Of a stretch of 64,000 nucleotides of DNA, positions 23,096 through 32,974 are shown one piece after another; position 1 is the stretch's first letter, and the number at the start of each line of letters is the position of its first letter. The notes under the pieces were generated by a model. That model was not told the origin of the DNA, made no database searches, and saw only the letters and a program-made list of their open reading frames with translations. A program made the translations under genes and the position numbers. Source of the stretch: Apium graveolens (Eukaryota; Streptophyta; Magnoliopsida; Apiales; Apiaceae); contig NC_133657.1 in the NCBI RefSeq assembly GCF_009905375.1, forward strand, positions 64,730,219 to 64,794,218. Reading direction: 5' to 3'.

Positions 23096-24312
23096 ATGCT
23101 TCTTTAATTTGAGCAATGTCAGAGGTTAATTCCACTTCCTCAGCTCAGAATGCTTCAAAATTCTTTCTTCTTCTTTTTAACAACAGCTTTGGCTTTAGAC
23201 TTTGAAAACTTTGACTTCTCTCATATCTCCTCTTTTCCTTTTAGCTTCAAGTCAGCAGTTACTGTAACTTGTGATCTGAGATCTTCTGCTTGACTGATTT
23301 CCTTATAACTACACCTTTGGTTGGTATGTTAAAAGGATCATCTTCATAAAGTACTTGAGAAATAACAACAATATCAGCATTTGTTGTCTTCATGGAATTC
23401 TTGAAGTCTTCCTATATTTATCTTAGTTCTTCAAGGTCAACTCTTGGATTTTCGTTTGCACATATTCATATACTCTCTTCATAATCAAATAATTGAATAT
23501 TTGGATCCTTGTAGAACAGAGTTATCTTTTAGATATTGAAGAAATTGAATTACTTCAGCACCAGCTTCTATTCTCCAGAATACCTTGGTCTTCATCAGCA
23601 ATAGTTCTGACCTGTGAAGATTTTTGCATTTTTGTAGTCACAGTCAAATCTTTAACTCTTCTTTTATTTTTTCCTTTTGCTATCCTTATGTCCCCCTTAT
23701 TACCTCCGTCGGAATTTTCAGCATCAGTACTTGTCAATGACCGCTGTTTGCATTTAGATTTAATATTCTCCCCTTCTTGGCATCATTACCAAGCAATAGA
23801 GATAGAATCAACTCCATTGAATTATGTACTTCTGTAAGTTGAGCAGACATTTGATCTTGTTTATCTTCCAATCTAGCTTGACTGGCTTAAATTGTAGTTT
23901 GTCTGGCAACTATTGGTGAAATTTGTTTCTGAATTTCCTGACGAGTAGTCAGCTTTGAAGCAATCAAAGATTCTTTAATCTAATTGATTTGAGTAGTAGT
24001 TACTTCATGAGCTGTATGTAAGGATATGACAACTAAAGTTGATGCTTTCAGATGATTCAACATAACAGGATTTGTAATCTTTTGTTCTGTTATTTCCATA
24101 TGTACAACGGCTTGTGTTTTGGAAATAGGATACATATTATCTTTCCAATGAGCATTCCAAAGATTATCAGAATAATCCTTTTCTTTTGTAGCATCTAACT
24201 CTTTCAGTTTCTGTTGTCTCACATGCATAGGCATGTCTTCAGGGAAGAAAAGATCATCCTCAGGATCTATAGTAGCATTAGAAACATTAGCTTGTTCACC
24301 ATCATTAGATTA
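23096..24312 (-). pseudogene. Env-like ORF of element E, C-terminal part
   Basis: Short open segments (24234-23980, 23737-23555) and decayed sequence between them read as the helical, Gln/Lys-rich region of a SIRE env-like ORF: SLLLGNDAKKGEN at about 23790 matches LLLLDDAKKGEK of element A and its polypurine DNA. Downstream are Lys-rich stretches (KKKKK near 23170). The right end is interrupted by the solo LTR at 24313. Confidence 0.65.
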
Positions 24313-25361
24313 TGTTAGTCCCTTAAGAATTCAACAAGAATTACAGAAGGGGGTTGAATGGAATTCTTGAAACTTTTTCTTAAATAAAATTGTTCTAACT
24401 TAAATATATATATATATATCAGTGTGAATTGATTTGCAGAATGCGGAATAATAACTTCTAATGAATCAAAACACAAGTAATTAAAAACACAAGTCTTTAA
24501 AAAACTTTCTGGTGGATTTGAATGTATCCACCAGAGATATATAATATATATCGAGAGAACTCTGTGTAGCAAAAAGCTCACAGCTACTTAGAAATGTTGA
24601 ACAACTAAGAGTGCAGAGAAATGCTAAGAATACAACTTACAAATGTTTCTCTCTTGGTTGCTTAGTTAGTTATTCTATTTTCTGCTTCTTGGTTTATATA
24701 TCACCAAGATTACAAAGTAATAAGACAAGATAATAAAACAAAAACTATCAAGTCTAATACTATGCTACTTCATTACTCTATTCCAGCATCTTTGAATATC
24801 TTCATAATAGCATGGAAATGGCAATGCTTCTTTGTTCTCGAAAACCCAGTTGAATAGGCTACCACATTCCATTTGTATACACTCGACGTATGTGACTGTG
24901 TTGTCACTATCAACGGATGTTTGAATTGATTATCCATTGATTACATGATCATCCGTCGATGGCTTTGTTAATCATCTGTCGACAGCTTTATTGATCATCC
25001 GTCGATAGCTTTGTTCATCATCCGTTGGTAGCTATTTGGCACTTGACTTCATTTCATTTATGCAAGATTACAAGACATCATCTATGTACAATTTAATCAA
25101 CCTATTCTGCATATCTAGATAAAGTCAACATGACTTATATGCTACAGAATCTATACAAAGGTGTATGCAGAAATGTGCTACAGACTTATTGTTACATAAG
25201 CTACTCACTCGATGGATAATAAATCATCATATGTTGGGACTATATTGAGTCATCCGTCGGGACTATAATCCTTATCCGTCGAGTGCTACATTTTTCATTA
25301 AGTAAAATCTACCAAGGTGTTTTGTTAAAGAAATCATCAAGTTCACAACATATACACAACA
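24313..25361 (-). repeat. Solo LTR of the element B family, inserted in E
   Basis: Minus-strand copy of the B LTR: it starts TGTTAGTCCC and ends TTCACAACATATACACAACA, 1,049 bp, with no internal element. Flanking 5-mers are GATTA and GATTC (4 of 5 match). U3 holds the same CCGTCGA/CCGTCGG units (24950-25290). It was probably left by recombination between two LTRs. Confidence 0.9.
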
Positions 25362-25615
25362 GATTCTTCAACAACAACCGGATTTTGTACTAATAGTTGA
25401 ACTTCATCATAGCTTCAACATGTAGAATAGAATTTTAAATTTGAGCAGAATGTGATCCAGTAGCTTTGGAAGCTTCCACATCTTCAGCAGTTAACTCCAC
25501 ATCTTCAAGTATTGTAGATAAATGAATTGGAGCTTCGAGATTTACTTCCAGAACTTCAGTTCCTGTAACATGCTATGGTGATTCTGAAATGAATGAAACT
25601 TTATGAATGGACTGT
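25362..25615 (-). pseudogene. Env-like ORF of element E, middle fragment
   Basis: 254 bp of E sequence between the solo LTR and element B. It reads as low-complexity env-like linker (Glu/Val/Ser-rich, minus strand) with no complete frame. Continues at 38115 beyond B. Confidence 0.6.
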
Positions 25616-26646
25616 TGTTGTGGATATGTTGTGAACTTGATGATTTCATTAACAAAACACCTTGGTAGATTTTACTTAGTAAAAAATGTAGCAATCGGCG
25701 GATAAGGATTATAGTCCTGACGGATGACTCAATATAGTCCCGACGGATGTTGATTTATTATCCATCGAGTGAGTAGCTTGTGTAACAATAAGTCTGTAGC
25801 ACATTTCTGCATACACATTGTTTAGATTCTGTAGTAGTACTCAAGTCATGTTGACTTTAACTAGATATGCAGAATAGGTTGATTAATTGTACATAGATGA
25901 TGTCTTGTAATTCTGCATAAATGAAATAAAGTCAAGTGCCAGATAGCTACTCGATGGATAAACAACAATGCCACTCGACGGATGATCAACAAGGAAACCC
26001 GACGGATGATCATGAACCCGACGGATAAAGAATTCAAACATCTATTGACAGTGACAACACAGTCACATGCGTCGAGTGTATGCAAATGGAATGTGGAAGC
26101 CTATTCAACTGGGTTTTAGAGAACAAAGAAGCATTGCCATTTCCATGCTATTATGAAGATATTCAAATATGCTGGAATAGAGTAACGAAGCAGCATAGTA
26201 TTAGACTTGATAGGTTTTGTTTTATTATATTGTCTTATTACTTTGTAATCTTGGTGATATATAAACCACGAAGTAGAAAATAGAACAACAAGAACACTAA
26301 GCAAGAATTTCTCAGAGAAACATTTATAAGCTGTATTCTTAGCATTTCTCTGCAAACTTAGTTGTTCATATTTGTAAGCAGTTGTGAGCAAATCTTGCTA
26401 CACAGAGTTCTCTTGATATAATATATATCTCTGGTGGATACTTTCAAATCCACCAGAAAGTTTTTAAAGACTTGTGTTTTTAATTACTTGTGTTTTGATT
26501 CATTTCAAGTTATTATTCTGCACTTTACAAATCAACTCACTCAGATATATATTTTAAGTTAGAACATTTTTTAAACCAAGAAAAAGTTTCAAGAATTCCA
26601 TTCAACCCCCCTTTTGTAATTCTTGTTGCATTGTTAGGGACTAACA
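25616..26646 (+). repeat. 5' LTR of copia B (1,031 bp)
   Basis: Starts TGTTGTGGATATG, ends GGGACTAACA. U3 (25690-26070) carries about eight CGACGGAT(G/A) units. TATA (GATATATAAACC) at 26256. The segment CAACCCCCCTTTTGTAATTC lies near the end. Confidence 0.93.
26256..26267 (+). promoter_or_regulatory. LTR promoter TATA box (element B)
   Basis: GATATATAAACC, downstream of the CGACGGAT array, so that array lies in U3. Repeated in the 3' LTR near 37721. Confidence 0.6.
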
Positions 26647-26648
26647 AT

Positions 26649-26661
26649 TGGTATCAGATCA
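26649..26661 (+). other. Primer-binding site of element B
   Basis: TGGTATCAGATCA, two bases after the LTR; the first nine bases match the initiator-Met-tRNA site. Confidence 0.88.
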
Positions 26662-26707
26662 GGTTCTTGAAGAACAAAGAGTTTAAAGATCACAACAAAA
26701 CAGCAAG

Positions 26708-29103
26708 ATGAACAAGAAGGATGTTGGAGTCAAGATTCCTTTTCTGGATAAAGATAATTACCATCACTGGAAGGTAAAGATGCATCTTCATTTAATTTCT
26801 CAAGATGAAGCCTATGTAGATTGCATAGAGAGAGGTCCTCATGTTCCAATAGAGCTGCAACTGGAAATGAGACATCAGTCCCCAAGCCAAGGCATGAATG
26901 GTCTGATCCTGATATTGAACAAGTCAGGAAAGATAAGAAGGCCATGAATATCTTGTTCAATGGAGTTGATGGTGACATGTTTGACAACATCATCAATTGC
27001 AAAACTGCAAGGGATGTTTGGGATACTATATAGATTATCTGTGATGGCACTAAACAAGTTAGAGAAAACAAGATGCAGCTGCTAATTCAGCAATATGAGC
27101 ACTTTCATAGTGAAGATAGTGAGTCTTTCACTGACATATTTAGTAGATTTCAAAAACTACTAACTGCTCTGAAGTTGCATGGAAGGGTCTATCAGATAAA
27201 AGACTCCAATCTTAAGTTCCTTAGATCTCTTCCAAAGGAATGAAAACCTATGATAGTCTCATTGAGAAACTCTCAAGATTACAAGGAGTTTACTTTAGAG
27301 AGACTGTATGGCATCCTCAAAACTTATGAGCTTGAAATAGAGCAAGATGAGAGGATAGAGAGAGGAAAAAAGAAAGGAGGATCCATTGCACTAGTTGCTG
27401 AGTTAGAGAAAGAGAAGGAGATGAAGATGGAAGTTGTTGAATCAACTTCAAAGGTCTGTGAAGACAAGGGCAAGGGGCTGGTAGTAGAAAATGAAGATTC
27501 TTTGAGCCAAGATGACATGGAAGATATTGATGAACATCTAGCATTTCTTTCCAGAAGATTTTCCAAGCTCAAGTTCAAGAAGAACTTTGGAGCAGCCAAG
27601 CCAAATAGAAACATGGTGAATAAATCTAAATTTAAATGTTTCAAATGTGGCTTGGCAGGGCACTTTGCCAGTGAGTGTAGAAAGTCATATTCCAATAAAA
27701 AGAAGTTTGAACCTGTGGATTATAAACAGAAATACTTTGAGTTGCTCAAACAAAAGGAAAGGGCTTCATTACACAAGAAAATGACTGGGCAGCAGATGGT
27801 CTGGATGAGGATGAGGATGTCAGCTATGTCAATCTGGCCCTAATGGCCAAGTCCGATAAAATAGAGACAAGTTCTTCAAGTAATCAGGTAATCACCACTA
27901 ACCTTGCACATTTATCTAAAGCTGAGTGTAATGATACCATAAATGACATGTCTATAGAACTATATCATTTACGTGTTACACTTAAGTCTCTTACTATTGA
28001 ATATGCTAAAATTAAAGAAAAAAATTTGTTTTTAAGTGAGTGGAATAATGTGCTAGAGTCTCAGTTCATTGAATTTGAAAAATTAAGAATTGAGTGTAAA
28101 TTGCTAAGGATGAATTAACTGAGTCCTTGAAGAAAGAAGAGATCTTGAAGAAGCAGCTTGAACGAGAACATGAGGTGATTAAGGCATGGAAAACATCTAG
28201 AGATGTTCATGCTCAAATCACCAAAGTTCAAGGTATTGAGTACTTTTGTGATGCATCCTGGAAGAAGAACAAGGAGAAGCTGGAATCCAATTTGGTGGAA
28301 GGATTGCTAACAGATGTAGACTCGATGGATGATGAGGGTCATCCGTCGGATAACAAAAAGAGTTATCCGTCGAGTGATATAAATCCTCATCCGTCGATTG
28401 TGAGCAAGCCTGTGAGTAAAGCCAAACTTGTCAAGTTAAATGAGAAATATGGATCAGTTTCCAAGAATTTTGTTTCAGGAGAATCCAGTCGAGTGAAGAA
28501 GGAGAAAAAGGCTAATGTTGGTCATATGACTGTCAAGCAATTGAGTGACAGATTGGAAAAGATTGAGGTTAAACAAAGGCTAAAAGGAAAAATAATAGAA
28601 ATGGTAAAGTAGGAATTAACAAGCATAACAACTACACACCTGATAAATATGCTCAAAGAAAAATCTGTGTTAAGTGTGGTAGTGTAAATCATTTGTCTGT
28701 TAATTGCAAAACTGCCATGCCTACTTCCATATCTGTGCCACCTCATTTTCCCAACATGAATGCCATGCCTTCTATGCCTATGAATGCTATGTCTACACAG
28801 AATATGAATGCACAGTTTACTAATATGCCATTTGCAACTAATCCTTATTATGCTGTATTTAGTATGCCACAAATGGCATTTAGCATGCCTTACTGGAATA
28901 ACATATTCACTAGTAGCATGCCATTCCTTGTTAATCAAAATATGCATAACAATTCTGTTGCAATGAAAGGTTTCAAAGGTCCAACTCAAATGACTAAAGA
29001 TAAATCTGATATCCCCAAGTCAAATGAGATAAAGCCTAAGAAACAGAAAAAGAAAGCTAACAAGGCAGGACCCAAGGAAACTTGGGTACCAAAATCAACT
29101 TGA
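26708..29103 (+). pseudogene. Copia gag with two zinc knuckles and a Met-rich tail (element B)
   Basis: Start MNKKDVGVKIPFLDKDNYHHWK at 26708, 47 bp after the PBS; this is the conserved gag N-terminus in this group. A frameshift falls near 26870, with stops at 27031 and 27241, then a long frame to 27843 with an acidic/basic linker and the knuckle CFKCGLAGHFASEC (27636). Helical segments follow (27843-28118, 28127-28612) with four of the CCGTCG motifs at 28319-28395. A second knuckle, CVKCGSVNHLSVNC, is near 28670. A Met/Asn/Pro-rich segment (28710-28950, e.g. MPSMPMNAMSTQNMN) and a Lys-rich end follow. At least four frame breaks. Confidence 0.9.
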
Positions 29104-29117
29104 TTTGATTTTGATGT

Positions 29118-29351
29118 GTGCAGGGAAACAGAAAGAATCTATGGTACTTGGATAGTGGTTGTTCAAGACACATGACTGGTGATTCTACCCTGCTCACAGA
29201 GTTCAAGGAGAGAGCTGGCCCAAGTATTACTTTTGGAGATGACAGCAAGGGTTATACTGTGGGATATGGTTTGATTTTAAAAGATAATGTCATCATTGAG
29301 GAGGTTGCCTTAGTGGATGGTCTCAAGCACAATTTGTTGAGTATTAGCTAA
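29118..29351 (+). pseudogene. Copia protease (element B)
   Basis: Retropepsin motif LDSGCSRHMTG at the start and EVALVDGLKHNLLSIS at the end. A TAA at 29349 interrupts the polyprotein. The same frame continues as integrase. Confidence 0.92.
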
Positions 29352-30569
29352 ATTTGTGATAAAGGCAATTCAGTAACCTTCAACTCAGAAGCCTGTGTTG
29401 TGACTAACAAGATGAGCAACAAAGTGGTTCTCAATGGTGTGAGAAAAGGAAATGTCTACCTAGCTGACTTCAACTCATCAAATGCAGAATTTGTTACTTG
29501 TCTTCTCAGCAAAGTAAGTCAGGATGAAAGTTGGTTATGGAACAAGAAGCTATCCCATCTAAACTTCAAGACCATGAATGAACTAGTAAAGAAAGAACTA
29601 GTAAGAGGCATTCCTCAAGTGGAATTTTCTAAGGATGGATTGTGTGATGCCTGCCAAAAAGGAAAGCAGATCAAAGCATCATTCAGAAAGAAGCTTGATT
29701 CAACAATTGAATAACCTTTACAACTGCTACACATGGATTTGTTTGGACCAGTCAATGTGTTGTCCATATCAAGAAAAAGATTTTTCCTAGTAATTGTAGA
29801 TGATTTCTCAAAGTTCTCTTAGACATATTTCTTAAAGTCTAAAGATGAGGCTAGTGAAATCATCATCAATCACATAAGGCAAGTCAATAATCATCCTGAT
29901 TTCAAAGTTAGAAGAATCAGGAGTGACAATGGAACTGAGTTCAAGAATTCTGTCATGAGAGCATTTTGTGAAGAAAATGGGATTTTGCATGAGTTTTCAG
30001 CAGCAAGAACTTCACAACAAAATGGAGTAGTAGAAAGGAAAAATAGATCACTTATTGAAGCTGCAAGGACAATGCTTGAAGAGTCTAAGTTACCAACATA
30101 TTTTTGGGCTGAAGCTGTAAATACTGCATGCTACACTCGGAATATTTCTCTGATTAATCAAGCAAAATGCATGACTCCCTACCAATTGTTCAAGAACAAG
30201 AAGCCAACTCTAAATTTTCTTCATGTCTTTGGCTGTAAATGTTATATCTTGAGAAATCAAACTGATCAGAATGGAAAGTTTGATGTTAAAGCAAATGAAG
30301 GAATTTTTATTGGATATGTTGTTGGTAAAGCATATAGAGTCTACAATCTAAGAACCAACATTGTTGTGGAATCAATACATGTTGTGTTTGATGATAAAAA
30401 GATTGAAGGACTGCAAGATGGAGATTACCATGAGAGTCTCAAATTTGATAATGTGGAGATGGTTAGTGATGGCAGTGATGATGAAAGTGATCAAGAAACA
30501 ATATTAAAGGATAATGCTAAAAAATCTCCTACCAATGAGGCACAAAATTCAACATCTGTCGAGTTATAA
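29352..30569 (+). pseudogene. Copia integrase (element B)
   Basis: The GAG-pre-integrase zinc-binding part shows LSHLNFKTMNELV ... CDACQKGKQ. A stop at 29712 splits it from the catalytic core, where D (MDLFGPV), D (SDNGTEF) and E (GVVERKNRSL) are all present. A second stop (TAG) is near 29821. The core is followed by VFGCKCYILR and a FIGYVVGKAYRVYN block. An acidic linker runs to the stop at 30569. The linker carries five ATCCGTCGGG-type units (30555-30660). All three catalytic residues remain, but the two stops break the reading frame. Confidence 0.92.
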
Positions 30570-32465
30570 AATGCTTCATCCGTCGGGAGACAATCTGCTT
30601 TATCCGTCGGGAGATAACCAGCTTCATCTGTCGGTACTCAAGATTCACCATCCGTCGGGTAATCAAAAGAAGCTGGAAGTCAGAATAGATCACTTACAGA
30701 AAGCTCCCCTTTCACAAATCAAAGATCCATTAACTCAGGGGGAGTTTCAAACAATCAAAACTCAATCACACATCAAGACAACAATGAGGCCTTTTCATCT
30801 AGAGCTAATCTACCTCAACAGAGGAAATGGACAAAGGACCACCCCTTTGAGCTTATCCTTGGTGATGTATCTTCTAGAGTTTAAACAAGGAGAGCAACTC
30901 AAGAAGAATGTCTATACAGCAGCTTTCTTTCTAAGGAAGAACCAAAAAAGGTAGAAGAAGCTTTGTTGGATCCTGATTGGATTTTAGCTATGCAGGAGGA
31001 GCTAAACCAATTTGAGAGGAATAAAGTATGGAAGCTGGTGCCCAAGCCTAAAGGAAAGAATCCAATTGACACCAAATGGGTATTCAGAAACAAGATGGAT
31101 GAAAATGGCATAGTAGTCAGGAATAAATGTAGATTGGTTGCTAAGGGCTATTGTCAACAAGAAGGAATAGATTTTGATGAAATATTTGCTCTTGTTGCAA
31201 GACTTGAAGCCCTCAGAATCTTCTTAGCCTATGCAGCCCATGCCAATTTCAAAGTCTATCAAATGGATGTCAAAAGTGCCTTTCTGAATGGAGATTTGGA
31301 GGAGGAAGTCTATGTCAGTCAGCCTCCTGGTTTTGAAGATCCAAACTTTCCAGAATATGTTTACTATCTTTTGAAAGTACTTTATGGACTGAAGCAAACA
31401 CCTAGAGCCTGGTATGACACTTTGTCAAAGTTTCTTTTAGAGAATCACTTCACTAGAGGTACTGTAGACAAAACTCTTTTCTTTAGAAATGTTAATTGCT
31501 CTAGTATACTTGTTCAAATTTATGTATATGACATTATTTTTGGCTCGACAGATGAAAAACTTTGCAAAACGTTTGCCAAATTGATGCAAAGTAAGTATGA
31601 AATGCGTATAATGGGAGAACTAACTTACTTTCTTGGTTTGCAAGTTAAGCAAGTTAGTGATGGAATATTCATTAGTCAAACTAAATACATTTATGATCTT
31701 TTAAAGAAGTTTGATCTAATGGATTGCACATCTGCAAAAACTCCCATGGACACTGCAACCAAACTTGAGTTAAACACTACTGAAAAGCCTGTGGATATTT
31801 CAAGTTATAGGGGCATGGTTGGCTCATTTCTGTACGTAACAGCTAGTAGGCCAGATATAATGTTTGCTACATGTTTGTGTGCTAGATTTCAGGATGATCC
31901 TAGAGAATCTCACTTAGTAGCTATTAAGAGAATTTTCAGATATCTCAAGGGAACACCAAAACTTGGCATTTGGTACCCTAGAGATTCTGGTTTTGATCTA
32001 ACTGGTTATTCAGATGCAGATTATGCAGGTTGTAGAATTGATAGAAAAAGTACAACATGAACCTGTCAATTTCTAGGAAACAAGCTTGTGTCCTGGTTCA
32101 GTAAAATGCAAAATTCAGTTTCTAAATCTACAGCTAAAGCTGAATATATTGCTGCTGGCAGTTGCTGTGCACATATTTTGTGGATGAAAAACCAATTGCT
32201 AGACTATGGTCTGCAAGTGGAAAGAATTCCCATTTTCAGTGATAACACATGTGCAATTTCCATCACTGAAAATCTAGTACATCATTCAAGGACAAAGCAC
32301 ATAGACATCAAATACCACTTCATAAGGGAACATGTAATGAATGGTACTATGGAACTACATTTTGTTCCAAGTGAAAAGCAGCTTGCAGATATATTTACCA
32401 AGACACTAGAGGAATCCACCTTCTCAAGGTTGGTAAGTGAGTTAGGTATGCTAAATTATTCTTAA
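30570..32465 (+). pseudogene. Copia RT and RNase H with mutated YVDD (element B)
   Basis: From 30570 to about 30960 is decayed linker. From 30963 a 365-codon RT frame shows [56 protein letters not shown] and a changed active site YVYDIIFGS (31521), with Tyr in place of the first catalytic Asp. RNase H follows (YSDADYAGC). A TGA at 32058 precedes CQFLG. The last part (32088-32465) has KAEYIAAGSCCA, FSDNTCAI and the HIDIKYHFIREHV block. Replacing the catalytic Asp should abolish polymerase activity. Confidence 0.95.
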
Positions 32466-32858
32466 ATCTTTTCAGATAATTTGCAAGTTGTTATGCAGCC
32501 AGAAATTTAATTGATTTTTCAGTCTTAGATGGAATTTTGGCTAAGTCAGAATTTACATCTCGATGGATGATCTTTATCCATCAAGTTTGATCATCCGTCG
32601 GAATACTGTTTGTAAATAAAAATCAATTATTTTTCTGGAATATTTTATAACTCGACGGATAACAGTTTATCCTCATCCGTCAAATTGTCTTAATCTTAGC
32701 CATTAATTTCCTGAACATTATCCATCGAGTATATTTACAGTTTGTAAGCATAACACGATGGATAATTGATGGAATTTTTACAGTTTATTTTTTAAACGGC
32801 TATTTTGGGCAATTTTCATTGGTTACTTTATTATTTTTGACAGTTATTTTTGAGATAG
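32466..32858 (+). other. Spacer between pol and env-like ORF (element B)
   Basis: Non-coding. Contains about seven units of the CGACGGAT / ATCCGTCG motif in both orientations (32559-32765). No homologue of the small ORF of elements C and E. Confidence 0.7.
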
Positions 32859-32866
32859 TATAAAAG
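32859..32866 (+). promoter_or_regulatory. TATA box upstream of the env-like ORF (B)
   Basis: TATAAAAG, 116 bp before the ATG at 32975, followed by a pyrimidine-rich leader (CATTTCC, CTTTTCTTT, TCTCTATCTCTTC). Same arrangement as element A. Confidence 0.55.
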
Positions 32867-32974
32867 CTTATTTCATTTCCATTGCTTTTCTTTTATCATT
32901 CTCAAATTATCTGCTCTAAATTCTCTCTCAAAAGCAACTATCATCTCTATCTCTTCAATTTCCACTTTCTAACA

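Noticed and set aside
23493..23837. Plus-strand frame of 114 codons
   Set aside because: Antisense of the E env-like region; minus-strand homology to element A is convincing.
28522..28989. Minus-strand open frame of 155 codons, His-rich
   Set aside because: Reverse complement of the Met-rich gag segment of element B; ATG-rich DNA gives CAT (His) codons on the other strand.
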